A model generated the notes under the pieces. It did no database searches. It saw only the letters and a program-made list of their open reading frames with translations, and was not told the DNA's origin. From NCBI GenBank assembly GCA_002786025.1, contig NHNW01000010.1, positions 186,001 to 250,000 of the forward strand: 64,000 nucleotides of DNA, read 5' to 3'. This DNA is from Zasmidium citrigriseum. Its lineage: Eukaryota > Ascomycota > Dothideomycetes > Mycosphaerellales > Mycosphaerellaceae. The position numbers and the translations under genes are program-made. Positions 43,493 through 53,538 of the stretch are shown one piece after another; positions within the stretch are counted from its first letter, which is position 1, and each line of letters opens with the position of its first letter.

Positions 43493-44578
43493 ATGGATCC
43501 GAACCGGGACCACTCACGCGAGTATGATCCAGGACGTCTCCGATATCAACAGAGCTCCCCGACCCTTCATCAAGCTTCAGTCCGGCCTCCAGGTCCCCCG
43601 CTTCCACACCCTGTCCCGCAGCGGCAATGGGAGGACGTGCCGTTACCTTATCGGCCACGAGAATGGAGAGATCCATCAGAGGCACGTCCAGAGGCAGTCC
43701 CTGAACCACTCTTCGCTTGGCGTCTCCGTCCAAGGCCAGATGAAACGTCTCGTCGGGTAGATGCAACAAGACAACACCATCGACCTCGAGCACTACGCAA
43801 TCTCTTCAGCAGACATGACCTCGAGGAGGGCCAAAAAGCTGACCCATCGCTGCTATACCCTCAGATGAGCCCGTATGACGACCAGGCCAGCTCTCTCAGC
43901 GCTCCTGACCAACTTGAACATTTCCCACGGTCAGTGAGCCAACCGAATACACCCAGCCACTGGCCGCCGCCGCACAATGAGGATGCAGACGAGCCTCCCC
44001 TCGCCATGATACCGAGGTCGCCCACCTATCCACCCGCAAGCCGACGTCGCATCCGCAGCACCACGAATGTGGCAGACAATACCTTCACAGACGAGGAGGA
44101 GTTTTCGTTGTTCGTCCAGGCGACAGCAGGATTCATGCCAGAACCAGCCTACGAACAGCTTCCCGATACCGCTCCAGTATTATCTCGCAGCCACAACCAC
44201 GATACCGCCCACCTGCAGTCTCCCGACTCGGACCGACTGGTATCGCCCCTTCAAGAAACACCGACCACAATGCGTGCTCTGCAACAGCTAGCGCAGCTAC
44301 CACATGGGTCAATCGGCTCAAGCCAGAGGGAGCTTCGAGTGCCTCAAGATTCAGGTCTTGCGCATAGAGCAAATCAGGCCGCAATGGCAGGTGTTGATTT
44401 ATGGATCGAGCCGCCAACACCATCGTTCGACGAGGACGATGTTAGCCCAATCATAGATGAGGAACTACCAGACTATGCATCGAGCCAGCAACAAGCACAA
44501 GCCGCACAGAGAGCGGAGGCTACAAGGAGAGCACAAGAATTGCAGCTTCGATGGCGACAGAGCCAAAACAATTATTGA
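43493..44578 (+). CDS. Unknown, mostly disordered protein
   Basis: 361 residues from the first ATG at 43493 (MDPNRDHSREYDPGRL); the frame extends 58 codons upstream only from a GTG. The protein is rich in Pro, Arg, Ser and Gln with few hydrophobic stretches. Recognisable islands are ALRNLFSRHDLEEGQ, TFTDEEEFSLFVQATAGF, and a C-terminal helix (QQQAQAAQRAEATRRAQELQ) that ends the protein. The EEFSLFVQATAGF and PPSYASS-like DEELPDYASS segments may be short interaction motifs. No family recognised. Coding status is supported by length, absence of stops and patchy conserved-looking blocks. Confidence 0.65.
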   Translation: MDPNRDHSREYDPGRLRYQQSSPTLHQASVRPPGPPLPHPVPQRQWEDVPLPYRPREWRDPSEARPEAVPEPLFAWRLRPRPDETSRRVDATRQHHRPRALRNLFSRHDLEEGQKADPSLLYPQMSPYDDQASSLSAPDQLEHFPRSVSQPNTPSHWPPPHNEDADEPPLAMIPRSPTYPPASRRRIRSTTNVADNTFTDEEEFSLFVQATAGFMPEPAYEQLPDTAPVLSRSHNHDTAHLQSPDSDRLVSPLQETPTTMRALQQLAQLPHGSIGSSQRELRVPQDSGLAHRANQAAMAGVDLWIEPPTPSFDEDDVSPIIDEELPDYASSQQQAQAAQRAEATRRAQELQLRWRQSQNNY

Positions 44579-45067
44579 AAGATACCAAGACAGCGGGCAT
44601 AGGAGATGCATCTCCAGCGAGTACTCGAGCCTGTACATATATTCCTAGCACCAAGCGGCCGGCTTGACGACACCAGCTGGTTTGACGAATTTAACGACTT
44701 CCTTTTTTTCTTCATTGCTATCTACAAATTCTCAAGCAAGCTGTATGTGAGCGATATCAAGAGTAGAAAGCTGATTTTAAGTCTAGGCACGAGCAAGCAT
44801 GTCGTCTCGACGAGTGAGAATAGTCGTGGGGGCCAAATCTCAAAGCCGTTGACCCACAGATCTGGAGAGAGATCTCGGCGCGGGCCGGTCTCAGATCGAT
44901 GACCGATCCATTCCCTGCCACCGACCTTGCTTGCGTGCCAATGGGAATCGTTCAGGGCATTGACTTTTGACGTAGGGATGCCGTCTCCTCACAACAGACA
45001 GAATCATCCCATCCTCTAGTCCCATACATTGACTGTCAAATCGCTTCATCGATATCTCTGACCGACG
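44579..45067 (+). promoter_or_regulatory. Upstream region of the photolyase gene
   Basis: 489 bp. An AT-rich T-tract is present near 44700-44710. No gene seen. Light regulation of the photolyase would be expected from the family, but no specific element was identified. Confidence 0.3.
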
Positions 45068-47274
45068 ATGGCGAAAGGGGCGGCTCGCGTGATCTATTGG
45101 TTTGTTGTTTGAGATCGCATCAAACATTCTCTCCTGACCATCCTGTAGGTTCCGTACAGATCTCCGACTTCACGACTCTCCAGCTCTACAGGCAGCCCTC
45201 GACTTGAAGCCTGAAGTTTTGTTTCCCATCTGGTGCTGGGATAGTCATTACGTCTACCGGGCCCGAGTTGGAGTCAATCGATTCCAGTTCTTGATCGACT
45301 GCCAAAATGATCTTTCTGAGAGCATCACCAAGCTCAACAAGAAGAGCAAACTCTTCGTGATGCGAGAGCCAGCCGTAAGTAGACCACATCTACGGTGATG
45401 GACTTCGTACTTACGCTTCTAGGTAACGTTGCTGCCCAAGCTCTTCAAGACATGGAATATCACACACTTGGTCTTCGAGAAAGACACAGATGCCTACGCC
45501 CGTGACCGAGACAACCAAGTCATGGATGCTGCAAAGGAGGCTGGCGTTGAAGTTATTGTCAAGTCAGGAAGGACTCTGTGGGATAGCGATGCGATTGTCA
45601 AGGCGAATGGTGGCAAGCCCACCATGAGCAGCACCCAACTTCAAGCAGCTGGTGCCAAAGTCGGAGACATTGAGCCTCCTGTGGACGCACCCAAGAGCTT
45701 CCCTGATCCAGGCGATATGAAGCTGGATATCGAGCAGACGATACCAGAGCCCGAACCAGACTTCAATGCAAAGTATCGTGACAGTGAAGAGGCATCTTAC
45801 AGTTCCGGAATTGCAGGTCCAAAAGGAGATTACTCACCGCCTTCGTTGGAAGAGCTCGGGATGCCGGCCGCTACAAGTCCTCACAAAGGAGGCGAGACGG
45901 TCGTGCTCAAGATGCTGGACGAGATTTTGGCTGACGAGGAGTACACTGGGACGTTTCAGAAGCCGAAGACTTCGCCGGCGGCGTTTGAGCCTCAGTCGAC
46001 TTGCCTGACGTCTCCGTATCTTCATTTTGGTGCTCTCAGTTGTCGATACGTATGAGATCACTAGACCAATCATTTCGACTTGAGCTGACTCATTCTTTGC
46101 AGTTCTACCACAAGGTGCAGGAGGTTGTTGACAAACGTCAAAAGGCCAAGAAGACCGTATCCTCGCCGCCTGAGAGCCTGACGGGCCAGTTGCTGTTCCG
46201 TGACATGTACTTTGCCGCTCAAGCAGCGCTTGGGTACAGTTTCGGACAGACATGTAGGTCACCCTGGTCCATTCGACATGCAAGAGGCTAATGGGGGCTT
46301 CATAGATAACAACAGCCACTGTCGCTTCATCCCCTGGCACCTCCCAAGTAAAGTCGACGTCAAATCCAAACTGATCACCGGCGAATACGAAGTCGACGAC
46401 GAAGAGAAAGACATCTGGTTCAAACGCTGGTCCTCAGGCACAACCGGCTTCCCCTGGATCGACGCGATCATGCGACAACTGCGTCAGGAAGGTTGGATCC
46501 ACCATCTGGCTCGTCACTCCGTTGCATGCTTCTTGACCCGCGGTGGAGCGTACATTTCCTGGGAACGCGGAGCAGAAGTCTTCGAAGAGCTTCTGATAGA
46601 TCACGAGGCTGCTTGCAATATTGGGAATTGGCAGTGGCTGAGCTGTACGGCTTTCTATGCTCAGTTCTATCGTTGCTATAGCCCGATTGCTTTTGGGAAG
46701 AAGTGGGATAGTAATGGGGATTATATTCGCAAGTATGTTCCTGAGCTCAAGGTAAGTGCAACGAAGAAGCATTCGCGGGCGTGAAGTGGCAACTGATGGA
46801 CTACAGGACATGCCCGCGAAATACATCTTCGAACCCCACAAAGCCCCCCTCCCAGACCAAAAGAGCGCCAAAGTCAAAATCACCGGCGACGGCTCCGAAC
46901 CAGAAATCGATGGGATGAAGACATATCCAAAACCCATGTTCGACTTCAACAAACAGCGCGAGATCTGCTTGCAAGGCATGAAGAATGCCTACCAAGTTGG
47001 CATGTACGGCAACGATCCCAAAGTCATGGATGGGACATGGAAGAAGGCTTTCGATGATGCGGCTGAGGGACCGACGGAGGGCAAGCAAGGTGGGCCAGGA
47101 GGTTTGGATACGTTTGAGGATGCGGATGGAACGGAGGAGAACGATCCTGAGGGTGGGGAGGAGAAAGGGAAGGGGAAAGCGGGGAGCCCGAAGGGAAAGA
47201 GGGCGGGGCATAAGAGGGAGCATAGTCAGGGGACGCTTGATGGGGCGTTTGAGAAGAAGAGGGCGAAGGGATGA
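45068..47274 (+). CDS. (6-4) photolyase/animal-type cryptochrome-like flavoprotein; 6 exons
   Basis: Exons 45068-45099, 45149-45374, 45423-46049, 46103-46253, 46306-46751, 46807-47274; introns 49, 48, 53, 52 and 55 bp; 649 residues. Exon 1 ([11 protein letters not shown]) joins [17 protein letters not shown], the photolyase N-terminal alpha/beta domain. The FAD domain shows [14 protein letters not shown], then [40 protein letters not shown] and [15 protein letters not shown] with [16 protein letters not shown] [14 protein letters not shown] and NWQWLSC. The His in HHLARH is the (6-4) repair histidine region. It repairs UV (6-4) photoproducts using blue light and may also sense light, as for the Cercospora PHL1 type. 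The basic C-terminal tail ([21 protein letters not shown]) is a likely nuclear signal. Confidence 0.92.
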
Positions 47275-47370
47275 ACGTTCAAGGGGCGGTTGTGCATTGA
47301 AACAAACAAAAAGCATTCTGGATTGGTATCACTATTCTACTCTCAAAAGACAAACTCGCTATCAGTGGTA

Positions 47371-49041
47371 TCATCTGAGATTCGCAACATGGCTGAAGAA
47401 ACGTGCTGATGAAACTGTCGAGGTTGGTCTTTCTGCTTCATTGTTGCTTCCGCGTCCGGAATTCTGTCGGCGGAAGAGAGAAGAAGTCCTGCTCGGTATT
47501 GTGGGTGGCGGGCGACGTGCTTGATTTCGGGGTCTGAGCGGCTCAGGCATTTCCGCTCGGTTCATGGACAATGGTACTTGGGTGCGAGAGCTGACGGCGC
47601 TGACGAATGAATCTCGCAACGAGCGTGAGGCTTCGTCGGTCAACGGCCAGTCCAGTGACTTATTGTCTTCGTCGCAGAGCAAGTCGTGCAGAGCGTCGCT
47701 GGTCAAGGGCTGGCTCGGTTTCGTGTAGGATGCGGGCATGTTCTCCTGCAGAAGCATAGAGCCAAAGCCGCTTCGATAAGGATGTTTTGAAGTTGGCGGC
47801 GGTGGTGGTGTGGCTCTGTGCCCGTCTATATCCTCGACCAGATCACGTAAATCCGCAGATGTAATGCTGTCCGCCCTGTCTGAATGCTCGGAATAAATTG
47901 AACGATCGGATGCAGTGTCAGGAGTGGCCTGTGCGCCAGCCTCGTCAGGTCCAGAAGTGCGGAAGAATTGGGCAAGCGACGCTGTCGTAGGGTCTTCTTT
48001 GACTCTGGCCTCCTTTGGTTCTTGTTTCTTGCCCTGCGACGGCAGAGTACGGATGAAGTCTGCCAGGCCGCGGATAGAGTCACCTTGTACTCTGGCTTCG
48101 CGAGGTTCAAATGCCGACTTGCGAGCTTTGCGGAGACCGGCTGCAAAGGGGGCAAGAGAACTCCTTCTGCTAGGCTGTGTATCTCGAGCATCTGATAATG
48201 AGTCAAGTGGCGTGCGTGTCTTCGTGCCTTTGGCCATGCCCGTCGTAGGTGCCTCAACGTGGATGTCAGGGTTCTCTGGAAGTCCGTGCCATTGCATACC
48301 ATCACTGGCGTACTCCAGAGATCTGACACTCTCAATAGGGGAAGCCGGTGCAGAAGGACTGCTACGATCGTCTGTCAACGATGGCAGCACCCCGCTGTCA
48401 ATGGAATCTCTCGAGTTGGCGGATGATGGCCGAGGCTGGGCGGCGGCGGGCCTTCGATACCGTAGCGGTGCTTCGAAGACAGAGTCTGCGGGCAACGCTC
48501 CCAAAGTTCCCAGCATGCCCACGAGTTCATTCTTTGATTCGAAGATGCGAAGACTCTGCTGGATGTGCGAAGCTCGGAGCGTGTAGTCAAGGCCAAGTGC
48601 ATGGAGGTGCTGAGTAGAACCTTTCAGGCCGTGAAGAGACACTTTAAGGCAGTCTTCTGCCTTCTCGAAGTTGCCGAGTTCAAACTCGACATTTCCCATC
48701 AGGAACATCGTAAAGGATAGGGTCTGATCGTTTGGTTCTGCTTCGTCCAGGATCTGAGACGCAGTCGCGTATTCGCCAAGGCGTGCAAATATCATTGCCG
48801 CGTTCAGTAAGCACAGCGTGCTCTCCAGGTTGCGATTGATCGTTCTGGAGAGAAAGAGGAAGGTCTCAGCAGATGTCTGCCAATCGAATCCATGGTATAA
48901 AACAGTTGCGTGCTCCCACACGTCCAACTGCTCGCTGGTCAGGTTGGTCGCTTGAGTTGTGGTATCATTGGATTTGCTCCGCAGTAATCGAGCAGGATGT
49001 CTTGAGGGAATCGGCAGTGTCGTTGGCATGGTGGTCGACAT
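47371..49041 (-). CDS. NoxR/p67phox-like TPR protein lacking SH3 and PB1 domains
   Basis: 556 residues, single exon, ATG at 49041. Residues 33-170 form TPR helices: LDVWEHATVLYHGFDWQTSAETFLFL, LLNAAMIFARLGEYATASQILDEA, FLMGNVEFELGNFEKAEDCL. The segment GLKGSTQHLHALGLDYTLRASHIQQSLRIF corresponds to the FRGNxxIDYxxLGLxFKLYxCEVLxN region of p67phox/NoxR, and DSVFEAPLRYRRP to the activation-region VFxxPVGVVYRP. The remaining 350 residues are Ser/Pro-rich and disordered with short acidic and basic patches; no SH3 or PB1 domain is visible. In p67phox/NoxR the TPR binds Rac to switch on NADPH oxidase. Here a divergent paralogue with a related role is an inference. Convergent with the photolyase (96 bp). 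Confidence 0.75.
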   Translation of the reverse strand: MSTTMPTTLPIPSRHPARLLRSKSNDTTTQATNLTSEQLDVWEHATVLYHGFDWQTSAETFLFLSRTINRNLESTLCLLNAAMIFARLGEYATASQILDEAEPNDQTLSFTMFLMGNVEFELGNFEKAEDCLKVSLHGLKGSTQHLHALGLDYTLRASHIQQSLRIFESKNELVGMLGTLGALPADSVFEAPLRYRRPAAAQPRPSSANSRDSIDSGVLPSLTDDRSSPSAPASPIESVRSLEYASDGMQWHGLPENPDIHVEAPTTGMAKGTKTRTPLDSLSDARDTQPSRRSSLAPFAAGLRKARKSAFEPREARVQGDSIRGLADFIRTLPSQGKKQEPKEARVKEDPTTASLAQFFRTSGPDEAGAQATPDTASDRSIYSEHSDRADSITSADLRDLVEDIDGHRATPPPPPTSKHPYRSGFGSMLLQENMPASYTKPSQPLTSDALHDLLCDEDNKSLDWPLTDEASRSLRDSFVSAVSSRTQVPLSMNRAEMPEPLRPRNQARRPPPTIPSRTSSLFRRQNSGRGSNNEAERPTSTVSSARFFSHVANLR

Positions 49042-49443
49042 TCTGAAGGGTAGAAATGCGGCACCACGCGATCATAAAGTGTTTGTGTCCGCTTGCAACC
49101 AACGTTGAATGAAGTAAACAGGCGGAAAGATGTAGTGAACAAGGTATCCAGCCAGAGTCTGTCATGCGGGCGAAGCAGACACGCTTTATGTGCGCTTGGG
49201 AATGGTTAGACTTTGGAAAGTCGGTACACAATTTTGCAAAGTTCACTGAACACACCTGGGGAGAGCGAACTGCTCATGAGACCGCTCGCTATCAGCTGTG
49301 AAATGCAGCAAGCCCGGAGTTGTGGCTGCCACGTTTCTCCTAGTAGTGGTCGTTGTCGAGCGGCACGTGCCGCACTTGTGAAGTGAAGTGTCCCGGGGAG
49401 AGCGTAAGAGCGATCTGGATCAAGCCTCAGCCAGCCCCAGGGA
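49042..49443. other. Intergenic, 400 bp
   Basis: Between tandem reverse-strand genes. Short frames only; likely promoter of the TPR gene and 3' UTR of the methyltransferase-like gene. Confidence 0.3.
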
Positions 49444-50071
49444 CTATGGCGCAACCTTCGCGAAAGAGGCCAGCGCAAGCACTTCGTAGACAGGCAGCCC
49501 ACAGTTATCTATTATCTCGACCTTTGAAAAAGCACTCTCAAGTATGGGTGCGAAGTCGATCCAGTCGTATCGGTTCAAAATCAAAACGACCATCTGCAGC
49601 GCGCCTCTGACGAAAGCATCGAGGTATGCTCGAAGGAGAGATGACTTGCGGGGATAGACGAATAGCAAAGCCTCTGCAAGAAGAGCATCGCGATGCAAAC
49701 CTGTCGAGCTCGGGACTCTCAGCATCCGCTCGTCAGGTAGATACTTGTTCTGACAACTCGGCACTTCAACCCCGAAGACATTCAAATCATGATGCTCGGA
49801 TTTGCGACGAAGAATCTCCTCGAGCAAGCCGCTGCCAGCTCCGATCTGAAGACGATCTCATCGTCAGCAAAACAAAGTAGCAGATGCAACGGCTGAGGCA
49901 GCGGCCAGGCGTGCTTTTGGCGGCAGTACGTACACTTAGGACCAATGAGCCGTCTCCTCGGGGCAGAAGCTCTAGCAGGGTCGAGACGAGTCTGCGGCTC
50001 ACACCACAGCAGCAATCGGGGAATTGCTTGGGCTCGTCGGTCAAGCTGGCCAGAACAGCATGTGCGTCCAT
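49444..50071 (-). CDS. Small SAM-methyltransferase-like protein; 2 exons
   Basis: Exons (reverse) 50071-49934 and 49845-49444, intron 88 bp (donor GTACGT, acceptor TTCAG); 179 residues. Splicing joins LPRGDGSLVLS to IGAGSGLLEEILRR, giving the motif I glycine loop of Rossmann methyltransferases. HHDLNVFGVEVP supplies the acidic second-strand end. FVYPRK sits where a catalytic-loop motif would be and DWIDFAPILESAFSKVEIIDNCG completes the fold. The protein is shorter than most methyltransferases, so it may be a reduced or non-catalytic version. Substrate unknown. Confidence 0.7.
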
Positions 50072-52488
50072 GGCGATGGCGACGCGGTGGTGGTGAGTCA
50101 CAAGAGGTGCAGTCGAAAGTGTTTCAACGCTGAAACGTTCAAAAAAGCACTGCACTCCCCGCTCTTACGCAGCAGTCAAGTCTCAGCACCGTTTCATGAC
50201 GACGGTGCCGATGCCACCGCTTGCAAACGGCTCATCAGCATTGACGACTGACCGTCTGGCAGTGAGCGTGCAAAGGGTATGGGATGTGCAGGAGAACGTC
50301 ACGGGATGGTGTTGTTGGTGTTTGAGGGGCTAGAACTAGAACTGCCAAGCAAGCCAGCAAGCCAGCTTGGGCGGGAAAAGCCGTGCACACAAGGGCAACA
50401 ATATTCTTTCGTGAGAGACGACTGTCCGTGGCATCGGATACATTCTCTGTAGCATGATGGGCGGAATGCGACAGTGAAGATAAGTCCTGCGCACGATGCA
50501 GCAAGAAGTGTGTGCTTTGACGAAGTGAAGTCGGCATCGGCATCGGAGCATGGCGAGGACCTGACTCTCCTCAGCTCGCTCTTGCCTGCACGCCTGGCCC
50601 TATCGCTACGTCTCCTCCACACAACACGCCCTCCGCCAACGGGCATCCCAGCAACGAGATCGGCGCAGTGCCGGGTGACCTGCCTGTTCGCGCTTCGTCG
50701 TCCATCGTCACCGTCCACGTCCCGACAGCGAGGTTACGCATCGCAAGCGCTTGAGTTACCGCACCACGTCAGACTTGGGATCCCAGCGCAGAGGACAGTC
50801 GTCGCAGCCGTTAATAGCGCTTCGACCCTTCGGTGCTTCCAGGCTAGAAACGGCAAAAGCGGAAGAGGCTCTCTCACTGCCGACAACTGCTGCGATTCCT
50901 CCTTGGACGGGAACACGTGCGAGCGCCAACATCATGCGATCGCCGTTCCACCCGCCATGCAGCACACGGCGGGATCACCTGCTCGGAGGTCCCTACGCTG
51001 TGTCATGGAGAGCCTCACATGCACGCATCCACGAGCCCTGCTCACTCCAAGGACTCGCCGAGATCGACGAGAGCGCCACACCAGCTGCATATGACACCGC
51101 CTCACATCATCCGAGCTACGCCGCTGGCATGCGTCTTTGCCGCGGTCATCGTGCAGGAATCCGGTCTCGAGCACGCAGCCCAGGCAGGAGTGTTATTGCA
51201 ATTTCTGCGATGCCTCGCAAAGGGTCTGCCATAAGCCGCGATGGCTGACTGTAGGAATAGGCGCTCGTGCGACCCTCGTTGAAGGACCGGATCAGGAACG
51301 TCTGCACTGAAGGCGTTGGAAGCTCGTTCAACATCCTGGTCGCTGACCGCCTGCAGACGTTGATTGGGGCGTGGGCAAGATGACGCTTATGCCGACAAGG
51401 TTAGGGCCTCTGAGTGAGCCGAGTGCGGCCGCGAGGTTAATCGCTGACTCCGACAACGACATCCAACCAAGCCCTTCTACACCAAGTCCACGGCCGCCTC
51501 GTTGCACCCAGCTCTGCCAAACCCGCGCACTTTTCGATTCGGGACGCATGGAAGGACATCCGCTGAGTTAGCTCTGTCCCCTGAAACAGACAGCTGTAGC
51601 TGCCGTTCAGGGCAGTATTCGAGAACGGCTAGAGCGCAGTGAGCATGTGCGCTCGTCCAGTGGCCACCACTCTCTGGCCAACAACTGCCTCTGCGACCGT
51701 GCTGCAGCGTGGAGCGGCCTTGCTGCCGACTTCCATGCACCGCGATGCGTTTCATCGACTGTATCAGCGTGCGCGTACGCATCTTGCTCGAGCCATCGAC
51801 AACATCATCATATGCACCCCATCGCCACCCATGGAAAGGCAAAAACTCACACGGAGGACATGCCACTTCAGTGCTTGACCGGACGAGATACGCGCTTTGC
51901 AACGTTACAGACATGGGAACATTCTTGCTCATCTCGGACGGTGATCCCAATAGCAGTGAGCGCCTTGCAGCACGATGCCGCAATCTCTGATGAGATGCGT
52001 ACCCAGACAGGCAGAGCCATGTGCGGGAGACAGCCCATCGCGCATGAACGCGAGTGCTGCTGCTGCTGCGAAAAAAGATCCAAAGCTGGGAGCTGAACTA
52101 ATGCAGAGCTACTGTATGCAGCTGCTGGATGGTGTGCTGCAGCTTTCCACCGACGAGAGAATGTGGCGCAGTGCATCCAGCTTAGTGCATGGGATCGCTC
52201 GGATTGATATAAGCCTGGCCACCCCGCAAGTAGTCACATTCGCTCTCAACCGCACCCTTCGCCCGTCTCATTGGCCGACATCCTCCTCCCTTCTCTCTCT
52301 TTTCTCTATCCTCCCCAGGCGCGCCATCTAATTCCAGTCGTTGACCACCCTCTGAGACATATTACGTCGTTTCCTTCCATTCTTTAGTTCTTCCCATCGC
52401 ACACAGACGCCGTCCGTCCATCGCATCGCTTACATTACCCATCCGGTCGGGACCGCTCCTCTTCTTCAGCCTCTCTTCTCGCTCTGCT
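50072..52488. promoter_or_regulatory. 2.4 kb gene-poor region upstream of the unknown regulator-like gene
   Basis: Frames of up to 206 codons exist on both strands, but opposite-strand frames are nearly as long and none looks like a protein (rich in Arg, Cys, His, Thr, no repeated helices or strands). The right end contains an inverted CCAAT box (attgg at 52270-52274), CT-rich tracts at 52281-52317 and 52451-52488, and gatataag at 52205-52212. This fits a long promoter/5' leader of the downstream gene. Confidence 0.45.
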
Positions 52489-53538
52489 ATGCCAGTGCAG
52501 CTCTTACCGGCCTCAGCGCAGGCTTTTGCGCCTCGATCTGCCCCCGAGATCGTCCTCAACACCAAGGTTGAGCCTTGGTTAACGCAAACGTTGAAGCGCA
52601 TCAACCGCATCAAGCGCCCTTTGAACAGCGTTCCACAGCACTTCCGATGTCTGACGGAAACCCTTGGCGGCTCCAATGCCATCTGGACGCTGGCATCACT
52701 CATGTTACCCAAGGCGCCTGACGCCGACCTGCGCAAGGATTCCAACCCGCTGATTGAAGCGCTCTTCAACTATCAGCTGATCCACGTCGAGGCGTATGTG
52801 GTACACGTCGACATGGTATCACAGCACGAGGTCGCTTTCAAGCTGACGCCGGAGACGATCGAGTCTCTCGTCGAGTACCACAAGGACATTTATTCCATCG
52901 ATGCCTCGGCGAGTACCTGGAGTTGGCCCGAGAAAGAAGCGCAAGTGAAGAAGATGCAGGATGAGTTCGTACAGGCTGCGAACAAGTTCGTTTTCCGTAC
53001 TAGTGTGCGCGCCCTTGAGGGTTTGGAGGAGGATGGCGCTGGCGAGCTGCTTGAGGGTCGGTCAGAAGAGGTGAAGAGTTCGATCATGAACCTCTTCCTG
53101 CCCCTTCTTCCACCTCCACCGCGAATTGTGGATGTCATTCACCCAGCACCTATCCTGCCAAATACCGCCATCCCCGGCCACTGGTGGGCGCCGCAACAGC
53201 AAACCATGGCGCCGCCTCACCCAGCGCCGGTGGACTCCTGGAAGGTGTTGCCATCCACTCCCTCGCCGACCGCAACGTCTTGCAGCGACAACCAGTCTCA
53301 CGCATTCTGGCAAGACATGAACCTCAACCAGGTGCAGCTGCCCTCGCCGACGCCGTCTTTTAGCCAGCCCTTCACCTCGGCCCCTTCGCAATACTACAGC
53401 TCGCCACAGTGTATGCCAGCGATCCCGCTTTCGAGTTCGCTGCCTCAACACTGCGGCACTGATATGGGCATGGGAGGCTACCATGAGTTCGGCTGGAGCC
53501 AGAGCAACTTCGCGCCTCAGTACGCCACGACGGTCTGA
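52489..53538 (+). CDS. Unknown protein with helical N-terminus and Pro/Gln/Ser-rich C-terminus
   Basis: 349 residues, single exon, ATG at 52489 after a pyrimidine-rich leader. Residues 20-195 look folded and helical: LTQTLKRINRIKRPLNSVPQHFRCLTETLGG, IEALFNYQLIHVEAYVVHVDMVS, KKMQDEFVQAANKFVFRTSVRAL. Residues 200-349 are low complexity (Pro, Ser, Gln, Trp, Tyr) with aromatic residues spaced through it (HWWAPQQQ, FWQDMNLNQVQ, SQYYSSPQ, GYHEFGWSQ), as in transactivation or prion-like regions. No DNA-binding motif is recognised. A regulatory role is an inference from composition and the unusually long upstream region. Confidence 0.72.
   Translation: MPVQLLPASAQAFAPRSAPEIVLNTKVEPWLTQTLKRINRIKRPLNSVPQHFRCLTETLGGSNAIWTLASLMLPKAPDADLRKDSNPLIEALFNYQLIHVEAYVVHVDMVSQHEVAFKLTPETIESLVEYHKDIYSIDASASTWSWPEKEAQVKKMQDEFVQAANKFVFRTSVRALEGLEEDGAGELLEGRSEEVKSSIMNLFLPLLPPPPRIVDVIHPAPILPNTAIPGHWWAPQQQTMAPPHPAPVDSWKVLPSTPSPTATSCSDNQSHAFWQDMNLNQVQLPSPTPSFSQPFTSAPSQYYSSPQCMPAIPLSSSLPQHCGTDMGMGGYHEFGWSQSNFAPQYATTV

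Noticed and set aside
50474..51094. 206-codon open frame on the + strand
   Set aside because: No domain, Arg/Cys/Thr-rich composition, and comparably long frames overlap it on the other strand; looks like chance in GC-rich DNA.
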